Below, piece after piece: positions 25,017-34,201 of a stretch of DNA of 45,198 nt. The stretch is from Pirellulales bacterium (GTDB lineage Bacteria; Planctomycetota; Planctomycetia; Pirellulales; DATAWG01). Below the pieces are notes generated by a model that did not search any database, was not told where the DNA came from, and saw nothing but the letters and a program-made list of their open reading frames with translations. Within the stretch, counting starts at the first letter, position 1; every line of letters begins with the position of its first letter. The position numbers and the translations under genes were made by a program. The stretch spans positions 1 through 45,198 of the forward strand of contig DASZFO010000345.1 of NCBI GenBank assembly GCA_035939775.1, in the 5' to 3' direction.

Positions 25017-25949
25017 TCACAGTGACCGCACGGCAAACACGCGCTGGAATCCTCGGCTGCGCAGCCGTCTCGCCGCGCGGCGGGCGTGGCCGGCGTTGCG
25101 GCAGATGCCGAAATAGCTCGTCCCACTGCCGCTCATTTGCGCCGCGATGCAATCCAGCTTGGAAAACTCGGCGCGCATCGTTTCGATCCAAGGAGACAAG
25201 CGCCCGGCCGCCGTCTCCAGGCGGTTGAAAACCGCGCCGGCCAAGTGCCGTCGGTTGCCGCTGCGCAACGCCGTAAGCAGCCCGTCGGCTGTGCGCGGCG
25301 GATCGCCCGGCCGGCATTCCGCATAAACGGCCGCGGTCGAAAGCCCTTCGGGCGGCGCGGCCACGACGAAATCCAGCGATGGAAGGCCTGTCATCGGTTG
25401 AATCCTTTCCCCACGCCCCTGGCACAACGCCGGCCCGGCGCCGAGAAAGAACGGCACGTCGCTTCCGATTTCTCCAGCCAATTGGCTGACGCGGTCGATC
25501 GGCCAACCGAGCTTCCAGGCCAGGTTGGCTGCGATCAAAGCGGCAGCGGCATCGCTGGATCCGCCTCCTAGACCGGCGGCGGACGGAATCCGCTTGGTCA
25601 GTTGCAGCGAAGCGCCGGCAGAACTCCCTGAACGGCGCCGCAACAGATCCACGGCTCGCATCGCAACGTTGTCATATCCCTCCGGCAACTTTTCCCACTC
25701 AACGACCGGCGAACGTCCTGATTCGTCTGGCTCGACGTGCTTTTGCAAGCCGCAAGCCCATTGGCATTTGAGATTGAGCCGTCCCCGCGAGTCCTCTCGA
25801 AAAGACAGACTATCAAACAAGCCGACGGGAACCATGAGCGTTTCGATCTCATGAAACCCATCGTCGCGCCGATCGAGAACCTCCAGAAAGAGGTTCAGTT
25901 TCGCCGGCGCCAGAACTTCATATCCTCCTGCGATCTGGCGGACATGCAC
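25017..25949 (-). CDS. ispE: 4-diphosphocytidyl-2-C-methyl-D-erythritol kinase
   Basis: IspE phosphorylates CDP-methylerythritol in the MEP isoprenoid pathway. The 310 residues show the GHMP-kinase order: LAPAKLNLFLEVLDRRDDGFHEIETLM, the ATP-binding motif PSAAGLGGGSSDAAAAL, IGSDVPFFL, and the C-terminal MSGSGTSYFGIC. GTG at 25949 is chosen; it has GGAG 8 bases upstream and gives a normal short N-terminus, whereas the open frame to 26036 adds unrelated residues. It is directly followed by spoVG, an arrangement in which ispE and spoVG neighbour each other also in Gram-positive genomes. Confidence 0.92.
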   Translation of the reverse strand: MHVRQIAGGYEVLAPAKLNLFLEVLDRRDDGFHEIETLMVPVGLFDSLSFREDSRGRLNLKCQWACGLQKHVEPDESGRSPVVEWEKLPEGYDNVAMRAVDLLRRRSGSSAGASLQLTKRIPSAAGLGGGSSDAAAALIAANLAWKLGWPIDRVSQLAGEIGSDVPFFLGAGPALCQGRGERIQPMTGLPSLDFVVAAPPEGLSTAAVYAECRPGDPPRTADGLLTALRSGNRRHLAGAVFNRLETAAGRLSPWIETMRAEFSKLDCIAAQMSGSGTSYFGICRNAGHARRAARRLRSRGFQRVFAVRSL

Positions 25950-26157
25950 CCAAGCTGCTCCACAAAGCCAACCCGCCGTTTGTCCCCAGGCATCCCTGTC
26001 GCCCCCGAACTCCGCAGCGCCGGTCCTTGTCCCCAAACGAAATGGAAGAAATCGAAAAACTCAGCGACCGAACCTTCTACGGCAACTTAAATGTATCGCG
26101 GGCGAACAAGAACGTCAACGGAAGTTTCGATAGAATCACGACTTCGCTCACAACTCG

Positions 26158-27150
26158 TCATTTGCCGCTGGCACCTTTTCGCGGTCCCTTATCCCCAACC
26201 TCCGGTCCCTTCTTCCCGTATTCGATCCGCACCTCGGCCGATTCGATCTGGCGGAAAATGTGCTCCTGTGGAGTCTTGTCCCGCTCCAATTCGCCCGGTT
26301 TGGTCTTGAAATTCCGCTCGGTGATGATCCTCTCACTGCACGACACCAGTCCGGTGGAATTGTCGGCCGGAAGGCGGACCGTGCCGGAGATCTTCTGCGT
26401 GGCGCCGACGGGCATCATGTCGGGGGGCGCGCCGGCGGGAGCGTTGTCGGACTTGGCCGAGAAGGCGTATTTGACTTCGAGGAAGTCTTCAGCATGAGGC
26501 GGTTTGGTCAATTCGGCGATGCCCGAAACGGCTTTGGCCTCGAGCCTCGGATCGAATCCCTCCATCTTCTTGGCCCCGGCCGACGGGCTAACGTTCCAGT
26601 GGTCGCCGATTTTCTGCGGCTTGCCCGCATCGAGCAATCCGCGGTAATTCGCTTCGTTCTGCGGGCCGCCGAGCCAAGCCAAGGCGGTCAAGAGCTGTTG
26701 GGCGTCGTCAGACAGCTTAACCGACTCATCGGCCGGCACGACCGTGTCTTTTTCGTCCTTGCGTTCAACGATCAGGACGGTCTTGGGCTTGACCAACTCA
26801 ATCGCCGCCGCGAGTTCGATCTTCGTCGTCGCCTTTTCGACCGTAATGGTCAGCTTGGAAGGAAAGCCATCCTCTCGGACTTCATTGACCTCATAGTCGC
26901 CCTGGAATTCCGTGCGCGAATTCTGCGCTTTGCGGGAGAGTTCCTTGTCTGCCTTCTTGACGACGTGCTCCAAGGTTCGATTCAGCACGATATGGGCGCG
27001 CTGACGGTCGCCGACCTGGCGCGGATGGAGCCATTGAATCTTGAATCCCGCATCCGGAGGGGAAGCGGCCAGAAGGCTCGCATAAGCCGCCAGCAGAATC
27101 GTGCCGATCCAGAGCCGCCGCAATACCCGCTTTCCTCGATTCCCGTTCAT
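26158..27150 (-). CDS. Secreted protein of unknown function
   Basis: The 330-residue product has a clear signal peptide (RRLWIGTILLAAYASLLAASPPDAG). The mature part is Lys/Glu-rich with mixed beta/alpha patterns (KIQWLHPRQVGDRQRAHIVLNRTLEHVVKK, DGFPSKLTITVEKATTKIELAAAIELVKPKTVLIVERKDE). It ends with a repeated charged Lys/Gly tail. No known domain was recognised. AGGA lies about 7 bases before the ATG. It begins 26 bases after the SUMF1 gene on the same strand, so the two are probably one transcript, and both are exported. Confidence 0.72.
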   Translation of the reverse strand: MNGNRGKRVLRRLWIGTILLAAYASLLAASPPDAGFKIQWLHPRQVGDRQRAHIVLNRTLEHVVKKADKELSRKAQNSRTEFQGDYEVNEVREDGFPSKLTITVEKATTKIELAAAIELVKPKTVLIVERKDEKDTVVPADESVKLSDDAQQLLTALAWLGGPQNEANYRGLLDAGKPQKIGDHWNVSPSAGAKKMEGFDPRLEAKAVSGIAELTKPPHAEDFLEVKYAFSAKSDNAPAGAPPDMMPVGATQKISGTVRLPADNSTGLVSCSERIITERNFKTKPGELERDKTPQEHIFRQIESAEVRIEYGKKGPEVGDKGPRKGASGK

Positions 27151-27176
27151 CGTTTTTCCTGGACTTTCGCACATTG

Positions 27177-28487
27177 CTAACGACCTTTCTCGTTCGCTTC
27201 GAGCTTCTTGACCGCCTCGGGCAGCGCCGGATCGACGATCCCCCGAGCACCGCGACCTTGATCCACGCGATCCTTGGCATCGTCGCTGATCGAAGTCACG
27301 TCGGCATCCCAAAACTTGCTCCGCTCGGCCTCAGGCGCCGGCTTGAGTGGCCGAATGATTCGAAATCCGACGCCGAGCGCCTCGGGCTGCGTGAACCACC
27401 AGGGGCTCTTGGGGCTATTCGGATCGGTGTCGCGCCAATCGTCGTCGCTCGACTCGCGCCGCGAGGCCGAGCGGCATTCCACGGCGTCAGCGTCCCACGA
27501 GCCGCCGCGCAGCACGCGCGGGAACAGTTTCGTGGGCCAGACGATCGCGTCTTTCCAGTTCGTCGCGCGGCCGGCGAATTTCTTGTATCCCTCCGGCAAA
27601 CTCTGGTCGAGCACCCATTCCGAGGCGTTGCCGTAGATGTCGTAAAGACCCCAAGGATTCGGCAGCTTTTGGCCGACCTCGTGCGTGGTTTCGTTGGAAT
27701 TGTCGAAATACCAGGCGTATTTGCCGAGCTGCGCCGGATCGTCGCCATAGAAATAGGGGGTCGTCGTGCCGGCACGGGCGGCGTATTCCCACTCGGCTTC
27801 CGTTGGTAGTCGATAGAAATCGCTGGTAAGTCGGCTGAGCCACTTAGTGTATTGCTTGGCGGCGAATTGCGACATGGTGACCGCCGGAAGCCGCGGTTTC
27901 TGACCATTGCGGAACGTGAACGTCGGGTCGTATAGGTTCGAGGGGGCGGTCACGGCGTCGGCTTGATTGTCCTTCGTCACGGGGCGCAGCGGCGGCTGCA
28001 ATCCCTCAAAACCCTTGAAGACATCCGTGATCTTCATGAACTCCTTGTACTCGCCCCAAGTGAGTTCGAACTTGCCGATCCAAAACGGCTCGATCGTCAC
28101 GTCGAACTGCGGTCCCTCGGCCGGCTTGCGCCCCTTTTCCGAATCCGGGCTTCCCATCTTGAATTGGCCGCCTGCGATCGGCACCATCTCGAACTGCACG
28201 TCGGTCCCAGGGATCTTGGCCGTGTAAGGGACCATGAAGCCGTGCCCGGCCTTGACGATCCGCCCGTCCTTCGGTTGCTCGTCAACCAGCCCGAGCACGG
28301 CCCCATGCGTCGCAGCGGCCTTTACGACTGGCTCCGTCTGCCGCGGCGGCGCGGTTCGAGCGGGTTCGGCAGTGGCAGCAAGGACGGCCAACATCGCGAC
28401 GAACGGAAGTCGTCTTCGCAACCGCCGTCGTGGCGCTGAAGGCTCATTTGAAATGCCGCCATCCGAGTCGTGCGCAATGTTGTTCAT
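27177..28487 (-). CDS. Secreted SUMF1 (formylglycine-generating-enzyme-like) domain protein
   Basis: The 436 residues carry a signal peptide (RLRRRLPFVAMLAVLAATAEPARTA). A SUMF1/FGE-sulfatase domain spans about residues 90-385: MVPIAGGQFKMGSPDSE, PFWIGKFELTWGEYKEFM, FYRLPTEAEWEYAARAGT, NPWGLYDIYGNASEWVLD, PRVLRGGSWDA and GVGFRIIRPL. Formylglycine-generating enzymes use a pair of Cys residues. Here the WEWC-type position reads SEWV, and no Cys pair was found in the C-terminal part. A catalytic FGE role is therefore unlikely; the domain probably binds ligands or partners, as in many planctomycete SUMF1 proteins. Confidence 0.85.
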   Translation of the reverse strand: MNNIAHDSDGGISNEPSAPRRRLRRRLPFVAMLAVLAATAEPARTAPPRQTEPVVKAAATHGAVLGLVDEQPKDGRIVKAGHGFMVPYTAKIPGTDVQFEMVPIAGGQFKMGSPDSEKGRKPAEGPQFDVTIEPFWIGKFELTWGEYKEFMKITDVFKGFEGLQPPLRPVTKDNQADAVTAPSNLYDPTFTFRNGQKPRLPAVTMSQFAAKQYTKWLSRLTSDFYRLPTEAEWEYAARAGTTTPYFYGDDPAQLGKYAWYFDNSNETTHEVGQKLPNPWGLYDIYGNASEWVLDQSLPEGYKKFAGRATNWKDAIVWPTKLFPRVLRGGSWDADAVECRSASRRESSDDDWRDTDPNSPKSPWWFTQPEALGVGFRIIRPLKPAPEAERSKFWDADVTSISDDAKDRVDQGRGARGIVDPALPEAVKKLEANEKGR

Positions 28488-28584
28488 CTTCGAGATCGTT
28501 CGTTGGGTTATGCTTTGTCGTCTGGGTCATCGTCCCATGATAAACCAAGCCGCGTCGCATTGGCAGCAGGTTGTTGAGTCATGC

Positions 28585-29148
28585 TCAGTGGATCGGCTCC
28601 GCGCCAACGGCTGCCCTGTAGCAATAGTCAAACAACAATTCGCACTCGCGCCGCTGAATCTGGCGGCAGAGCATCTCACTCGCGGATTGCCCCTGAGCCG
28701 CTGCGCACAGATCGACGAAGCGGAACGGATCCCAGGTCGTCTGTTCGGTGAGGAAGGTGGACGCTCGATCCAATTTCTCAGCCGCGGCCAATTCGCGGGC
28801 AGCGACCGCCAATGGTGCGAAAACTGGATGGACGCCGACGCGGCGAAACCAGTATTTGGCGTTGCCGTAATCCGGCTCGCGGCGGTGCAAAATGCCGTGC
28901 CAGTAGCTGCCGCTCGGGTTCTCGATCGACTGGCTGATCGTATGCGATTCGTCGAAGCAGTCGTACAGCAGAAACAACCCAGCCCGGCAGGCCTCGGCCA
29001 TCTCTCGATCCGCGATCCGCTGCGGCGCGAACCCGTCTTCAAGCGGCAAAGTCTTGATCTTCGCCAGCGCGCGGTCAGGCTGGCCCGACCCCAGTTCGTT
29101 CAACGGCGCGGCAGCGAGAAGCGGCGTGAAGATGGGTCCGTAGTTCAT
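28585..29148 (-). CDS. Conserved-looking hypothetical protein
   Basis: The 187-residue protein contains a patterned central stretch, AGLFLLYDCFDESHTISQSIENPSGSYWHGILHRREPDYGNAKYWFRRVGVHPVF. Its His, Glu, Asp and Tyr residues suggest a conserved site. I recognise this style of sequence from unannotated planctomycete proteins but no function is known to me. There is no signal peptide. The ATG at 29148 is chosen, since the open frame to 29337 reads through repeat-like spacer. It starts a minus-strand run leading through SUMF1 to ispE and spoVG. Confidence 0.7.
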   Translation of the reverse strand: MNYGPIFTPLLAAAPLNELGSGQPDRALAKIKTLPLEDGFAPQRIADREMAEACRAGLFLLYDCFDESHTISQSIENPSGSYWHGILHRREPDYGNAKYWFRRVGVHPVFAPLAVAARELAAAEKLDRASTFLTEQTTWDPFRFVDLCAAAQGQSASEMLCRQIQRRECELLFDYCYRAAVGAEPIH

Positions 29149-29394
29149 GGCGGAGGTTCGGAAGTCGGAGGTCGTAGGTCGGACGGCGCGCCTGGGCGGT
29201 AGTTCCACCTCGGTCACTTCGCCGGCACTGCTCGCTCGATCCAGTTTATGGTACAAAACTACGATCGACGATGCAGCGCTTTCCATATTCAAACCTCTGA
29301 CCTCCAACCTCGCTTGGTAGTGCCCTCCGGTTCGCAAGCGAACTGGCTAACGAGCGGTCTCAGTCCTTCGATTGACCTCCGACCCCAGTCTCGC

Positions 29395-30234
29395 ATGTGG
29401 AAAACCGTCACCATTGTCGGAGTCGGCCTGATCGGTGGTTCGATCGGACTGGCGCTGCGCGAGCGGGAATTGGCCGAGCGCGTCATTGGCGTCGGGCGAC
29501 GAGCGGCGTCGTTGCGAAAGGCGAAATCAATGGGAGCCGTCAGCGCGACGACGCTCAGCCTCGAACAAGGCGTTGCGGAGGCGGATGTCGTGGTCGTCTG
29601 CACTCCGATCGCACAGATCCCCGAGCAAATCCTTCAAGCCTCGTCAGCTTGCCGGCCAAGCGCGCTGATTACCGACGCGGGCAGCACCAAGGCCACGATC
29701 GTGCAGATCTTGAACGGCCAGCTTCCCGAGTCGGTTCGCTTCGTTGGCAGCCATCCGCTGGCGGGCAGCGAAAAATCCGGCCCAGAGGCCGCCAGCGCCG
29801 ATCTATTCGAGGGGCGAATCGTGGTTGTCACCCCAGGTCCAACGACCCGCGAGGGAGTCGCTGCGGATGCGGCCGATTTTTGGTCGGCGCTTGGGGCCAC
29901 GGTGTTCATGATGAACCCCAAGGACCACGACGCGGCTCTAGCCTCGACCAGTCATCTTCCGCATCTTCTGGCATCGCTATTGGCCGGAGTGACGCCGCGC
30001 GCCGATTTGCCATTAACCGCGACCGGCTGGCAAGATACGACGCGAATCGCGGCCGGCGACCCCGAGTTGTGGGCGCAAATTCTGCTGGATAACAAGCGAA
30101 ACGTCTTGAAGTCGTTGGCCCGGTTTGAGAAAACGATGCAAAGAGCCAAGACGGCCCTGGAACGGAGCGATTCGAAAACTCTCCAGCGGCTCTTGGCGGA
30201 AGCCAAAGCGATCCGCGATGCTGTGGGAAGTTGA
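29395..30234 (+). CDS. tyrA: Prephenate (or arogenate) dehydrogenase
   Basis: This enzyme oxidatively decarboxylates prephenate (or arogenate) toward tyrosine. The 279 residues start with the Rossmann motif [17 protein letters not shown]. They continue with [26 protein letters not shown] and the catalytic [12 protein letters not shown], and end with the dimerisation helices including [11 protein letters not shown] and GWQDTTRIA. There is no chorismate mutase or ACT domain. The start is the ATG at 29395. Its last 17 bases overlap the start of purL in another frame, which suggests translational coupling. Confidence 0.92.
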   Translation: MWKTVTIVGVGLIGGSIGLALRERELAERVIGVGRRAASLRKAKSMGAVSATTLSLEQGVAEADVVVVCTPIAQIPEQILQASSACRPSALITDAGSTKATIVQILNGQLPESVRFVGSHPLAGSEKSGPEAASADLFEGRIVVVTPGPTTREGVAADAADFWSALGATVFMMNPKDHDAALASTSHLPHLLASLLAGVTPRADLPLTATGWQDTTRIAAGDPELWAQILLDNKRNVLKSLARFEKTMQRAKTALERSDSKTLQRLLAEAKAIRDAVGS

Positions 30235-33200
30235 CATCTATCCGGCCGAGGGACAGCCGGATCGCGCCGCGCGCGGGATTTCGGCCGATGCCGCCGACTT
30301 CGGGCTGGCCCAAGACCTTCGCGTGACGGCCGCCGTCGGCCATCTGATTCAAGGCGAACTGAGCCACGACGACGTTTCGCGGCTGGCTCGCGAACTGCTG
30401 GCCGACCCGGTCGTCGAACGAGCTATCGTGGCGCCCGTGGGCGACGCTTCCCTCGCAACACTCCCTCTCCCAAAGGGAGAGGGGACCGGACAGGTGGCAT
30501 CCCCGCGGTTTCGTCTGGTCCATGTCCTGCCCAAACCGGGCGTGATGGACCCCGTAGCCCAAAGCACGCTTTCTGCGATCCGGGATTTCGGCCTTGAGGC
30601 CGAGGCGGTCCGCACGCTGCGAAAATACTGGCTCGGCGATTTGACCGAAGATCGGTTTCGCCTGCTGCTGACGAAGGTGCTTGCCAACGACGCGATCGAG
30701 CAAGTCATCGTCGGCCCGCTCAATTTCGAGCGATTGGAATTCGGCTCGGAGTATTGTTTCAAGTTGGTCCGCGTGCCGCTCTCGGGAATGGACGAGTCGG
30801 CCTTGATGCGGCTGAGTCGCGAGGGGCAGCTTTATCTATCGTTGGCGGAAATGCAGGCGATTCAAGAATACTTTCGTGCGTTGGGGCGCGAGCCGACCGA
30901 CGCCGAATTGGAAACTCTCGCCCAAACCTGGAGCGAGCATTGCAGCCACAAGACGCTGGCGGGGCGGATCGCTTACCGCGGACCGGAGGGTCTTCGGCGT
31001 TTCGAGAACATGCTCAAGGAGACGATCTTCGCCGCCACGCAGGAGATTCGCAAAGCGCGGCGGGAGCGCGGCCAGGAGGATTGGTGCGTCAGCGTTTTTG
31101 AGGACAATGCCGGAGTGATTCGCTTCGACGAGCAAACCAACATCGTGTTCAAAGTCGAGACGCACAACCATCCATCGGCCCTAGAGCCCTACGGCGGCGC
31201 GAATACGGGCCTCGGCGGCGTGATTCGCGATTCTATCGGCACGGGGCTCGGCGCGAAACCCGTTTGCAACACCGACGTTTTCTGCTTCGCACCGCCGGAG
31301 ACCTCTTCCGACACCGCGCCTGCCGGCGTCTTGCACCCGCGGCGGGTAATGAAAGGGGTCGTCTCGGGAGTGCGCGATTACGGCAACCGGATGGGTATCC
31401 CCACGGTAAATGGAGCGATCTATTTCGATCCTAGATATCTCGGCAATCCGCTCGTTTTCTGCGGCAGCGTCGGACTTTTACCCCGCGACAAATCGCACAA
31501 GGCTCCGCAGCCGGGAGACCAGATCGTCGTGGTCGGCGGCCGGACCGGTCGTGACGGCATCCACGGGGCGACTTTCAGCTCCGCCGAACTCACGAGCCAA
31601 AGTGAATCTCTTTCCGGCGGGGCGGTGCAAATCGGCAACGCAATCACCGAAAAGATGCTGCTCGACGTGCTGCTCGCCGCGCGCGACCGCGGGCTGTACA
31701 GCGCCGTCACCGATTGCGGCGCCGGAGGTTTTTCGAGCGCCGTCGGCGAGATGGGAGAGAAGATCGGCGCGGAGGTGTGGCTCGATCGCGCCCCGCTCAA
31801 GTATCAGGGCCTCTCGTATACCGAGATTTGGATATCTGAGGCCCAAGAGCGGATGGTGCTCGCGGTGCCGCCGCGGAATTGGCCGGAGTTATCGGCGCTT
31901 TGTGAATCGGAAGGGGTCGAAGCCACGGTGATCGGTCAGTTCGTGCCCACCGGCCGGCTGAAGCTAAAGTACGGCGACCAGGAAGCGGCCGATTTGGCAA
32001 TGGAATTCCTGCACGGCGGGCGGCCGCCAGTGGTCCGCGACGCGGCCTACGCTCCCACCGAAACGGCGGCGCTGCACTGGCCCGCCGCACTCGCTCATTC
32101 GACGAACTTCTCCGATCAGCTTCTCAAGATTCTCGGCTCGCTGAATGTGTGCAGCAAGGAATGGGTGATCCGGCAATACGATCACGAGGTGCAAGGCGGA
32201 AGCGTCGTCAAGCCGTTGGTCGGCGCGAGCAACGACGGCCCGAGCGATGCGGCCGTCGTTCGGCCGGTGCTCTCGTCGCGGCGCGGGTTGGTCGTCGCCT
32301 GCGGGATGAATCCGCGCTACGGCGACTTTGACACGTATCACATGGCCGCCAACGCCATCGACGAGGCGATTCGCAACTGCGTCGCGGTCGGGGCCGATCC
32401 GGAGCGCATCGCGATTCTCGACAACTTCTGTTGGGGCGATTGCGAGCGCCCCGAAACGCTTGGCTCATTGGTGCGGGCGGCGCTTGCCTGCCACGATCTG
32501 GCCGTCGCGCTCGGCACCCCGTTCATCAGCGGCAAGGACAGCCTCAACAACGAATTCCGCTTCACCGACGCGGCGGGCGTCAAGCAAACGATCGTAATCC
32601 CGCCGTCGCTGTTGATTAGCGCGCTCGGCCAGATTGCGGACGTAAGCCTCGCGGTGACGATGGACTTGAAGCACGTGGGCAACGTGCTGTATCAAGTCGG
32701 CGCGACGAAAGACGAACTCGGCGGATCGCATCTGGCCCTCGTCGAGAAACTTGCGGGCGGGCATGTGCCGAAAGTGAACGCCCTATTGGCGAAAGCGACG
32801 TTCGCCGCGCTGCACAAGGCAATTGAATTGCGATTGGTTCGCTCTTGCCACGATCTCAGCGAAGGCGGACTGGCCGTCGCCGCGGCGGAAATGGCGTTTG
32901 CCGGCGGCCTGGGGGCGCGGATTTTCCTCGAACAAGTGCCCAATCAACTGGACCTAACCGCGCTGGAGAGCGCCGCGACCGCGAACAGTCCGTCGATCAT
33001 CAACGCCCTTCTATTGTTCGCCGAATCGAATACGCGGTTCCTCTGCGAGGTCCCTCAAGATGCGGTGGGGCACTTCGAATCGATGCTCGGCGACGTGCCG
33101 CACGCCGCCGTGGGCGAGGTCATCGCCGAGCCGAAACTCCAAATCGTAAACGTTGACCCGGCCAATCCGTTCCATGTAATCGATGCCAGTTTAACGGACT

Positions 33201-33235
33201 TGAAGGAAGCCTGGCAGAAGCCGCTTCGCTGGTAA
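30218..33235 (+). CDS. purL: Phosphoribosylformylglycinamidine synthase, PurS-like plus PurL
   Basis: PurL converts FGAR to FGAM using ATP and ammonia supplied by PurQ. The 1005 residues lie between the small form (about 740, with separate PurS) and the large fused form (about 1300). Residues 1-75 and about 97-175 look like two PurS-like units ([29 protein letters not shown]). The core follows: [72 protein letters not shown], and GKDSLNNEF in the second half. The C-terminal glutaminase is absent and is provided by purQ downstream. A CCCTCTCCC palindrome has been absorbed in frame near residues 82-89. The ATG at 30218 lies within the end of tyrA. Confidence 0.95.
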   Translation: MLWEVDIYPAEGQPDRAARGISADAADFGLAQDLRVTAAVGHLIQGELSHDDVSRLARELLADPVVERAIVAPVGDASLATLPLPKGEGTGQVASPRFRLVHVLPKPGVMDPVAQSTLSAIRDFGLEAEAVRTLRKYWLGDLTEDRFRLLLTKVLANDAIEQVIVGPLNFERLEFGSEYCFKLVRVPLSGMDESALMRLSREGQLYLSLAEMQAIQEYFRALGREPTDAELETLAQTWSEHCSHKTLAGRIAYRGPEGLRRFENMLKETIFAATQEIRKARRERGQEDWCVSVFEDNAGVIRFDEQTNIVFKVETHNHPSALEPYGGANTGLGGVIRDSIGTGLGAKPVCNTDVFCFAPPETSSDTAPAGVLHPRRVMKGVVSGVRDYGNRMGIPTVNGAIYFDPRYLGNPLVFCGSVGLLPRDKSHKAPQPGDQIVVVGGRTGRDGIHGATFSSAELTSQSESLSGGAVQIGNAITEKMLLDVLLAARDRGLYSAVTDCGAGGFSSAVGEMGEKIGAEVWLDRAPLKYQGLSYTEIWISEAQERMVLAVPPRNWPELSALCESEGVEATVIGQFVPTGRLKLKYGDQEAADLAMEFLHGGRPPVVRDAAYAPTETAALHWPAALAHSTNFSDQLLKILGSLNVCSKEWVIRQYDHEVQGGSVVKPLVGASNDGPSDAAVVRPVLSSRRGLVVACGMNPRYGDFDTYHMAANAIDEAIRNCVAVGADPERIAILDNFCWGDCERPETLGSLVRAALACHDLAVALGTPFISGKDSLNNEFRFTDAAGVKQTIVIPPSLLISALGQIADVSLAVTMDLKHVGNVLYQVGATKDELGGSHLALVEKLAGGHVPKVNALLAKATFAALHKAIELRLVRSCHDLSEGGLAVAAAEMAFAGGLGARIFLEQVPNQLDLTALESAATANSPSIINALLLFAESNTRFLCEVPQDAVGHFESMLGDVPHAAVGEVIAEPKLQIVNVDPANPFHVIDASLTDLKEAWQKPLRW
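30462..30484. repeat. CCCTCTCCC-AAA-GGGAGAGGG palindrome inside purL
   Basis: This is a 9-bp perfect stem with a 3-base loop, translated as LPLPKGEG in purL. It sits at the junction between the two PurS-like units, where length variation should be tolerated. Confidence 0.75.
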
Positions 33236-33236
33236 C

Positions 33237-33306
33237 TGTAGTGGGCACACGCCGTATGGCGTAACCCGACGCGGCGGCGGACGGCACACGGAGTGTGCCT
33301 GCTACA
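33237..33306. repeat. TGTAGTGGGCACAC imperfect inverted repeat
   Basis: TGTAGTGGGCACACGCCGT (33237-33255) faces ACGGCACACGGAGTGTGCCTGCTACA (33281-33306). They are near reverse complements and fill most of the 109-base purL-purQ spacer. Confidence 0.65.
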
Positions 33307-33344
33307 CTACGTCCGTCTCGACCCCTGACCTCAAATACGTTGCA

Positions 33345-34199
33345 ATGGTTCAACCACGCGTTTTGATCCTGCGGGCGCCCGGCACGAACTGCGACGGCGA
33401 GACCGCGCACGCGTTTTCGCTCTCCGGCGGACGGACCGAGGTGCTCCACATTAATCGCCTGCTCGAACAGCCGAGCCTTTGCAACCAGCATCAAATCCTT
33501 TGCATTCCGGGCGGCTTCAGCTTCGGCGACGACATCGCCTCCGGCCGCATCTTCGCCAATTTGATCCGGCACCACCTGGCCGACGCCATGCGCGAATTCA
33601 GAGCGGCGGGCAAGCTGATCCTCGGCATCTGCAACGGCTTTCAAGTGCTCATCAACTCGGGCATCCTGCTCGAGGACGACCGGCGGCACGGCCCCCCGGC
33701 CACGCTGGCTTGGAACCGCTCCGGCCGGTTCGAGGATCGCTGGGTGCAGCTCAAGACCGACGGCTCCAAGTGCGTCTTTCTCGCCGGCATCGATTCGATG
33801 TATCTGCCGATAGCCCACGGTGAAGGCCGGTTCGCCGCCCGCTCCCCCGACGTGCTCGACGACCTAGACCACGCCGGACAACTCGTGCTCCGCTATACGG
33901 CAAGCGATCCTAGTAGGGTGCGTCAAGTCCGCGCAGACGCACCGCCACAAGACCCAGCCACATCCACTACATCAGTTTTGAAAGCTCCTCAAACCCTTGT
34001 CCCGTACCCCGAAAACCCCAACGGCGCCGAGCGCGACGTAGCGGGCGTTTGCGATCCCACCGGTCGCATCTTCGGCCTCATGCCGCACCCGGAGCGCCAT
34101 GTCGATCCATCGCAACACCCGCGCTGGACCCGCGGCGAAGCTCGCACGCCCGGCGACGGTCTGCGAGTATTCGCCAATGCGGTGGCGTATTTCCGCTAA
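33345..34199 (+). CDS. purQ: Phosphoribosylformylglycinamidine synthase, glutaminase subunit
   Basis: PurQ hydrolyses glutamine to feed ammonia to PurL. The 284 residues are a class I glutaminase: LRAPGTNCDGE, IPGGFSFGDDIASGRIFAN, GICNGFQVLINSG with nucleophile C96, and GLMPHPERHVDP with H248 and E250. Between the strand ending LVLRYT (about 185) and the PYPENPNGAERDVAGVCDPTG segment lies an insertion of about 32 residues (SRVRQVRADAPPQ...). Its DNA is a copy of a dispersed repeat (33913-33943) plus some extra. The insertion lies away from the catalytic residues, so the enzyme is probably active. It follows purL after a repeat-filled gap and converges on aceF with two bases between stops. Confidence 0.95.
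   Translation: MVQPRVLILRAPGTNCDGETAHAFSLSGGRTEVLHINRLLEQPSLCNQHQILCIPGGFSFGDDIASGRIFANLIRHHLADAMREFRAAGKLILGICNGFQVLINSGILLEDDRRHGPPATLAWNRSGRFEDRWVQLKTDGSKCVFLAGIDSMYLPIAHGEGRFAARSPDVLDDLDHAGQLVLRYTASDPSRVRQVRADAPPQDPATSTTSVLKAPQTLVPYPENPNGAERDVAGVCDPTGRIFGLMPHPERHVDPSQHPRWTRGEARTPGDGLRVFANAVAYFR
33913..33943. repeat. GTAGGGTGCGTC repeat half-element inside purQ
   Basis: Bases 33913-33941 match the reverse complement of the right arm at 2315-2343 at 27 of 29 positions. The insertion keeps the purQ frame and encodes RVRQVRADAP and neighbours. Confidence 0.8.
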
Positions 34200-34201
34200 C
34201 T

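Noticed and set aside
24123-25025. A 300-codon plus-strand open frame
   Set aside because: It is antisense to spoVG, begins in the repeat element and shows no family features.
26260-27180. A 306-codon plus-strand open frame
   Set aside because: It is antisense to the secreted protein gene with its clear signal peptide and ribosome binding site.
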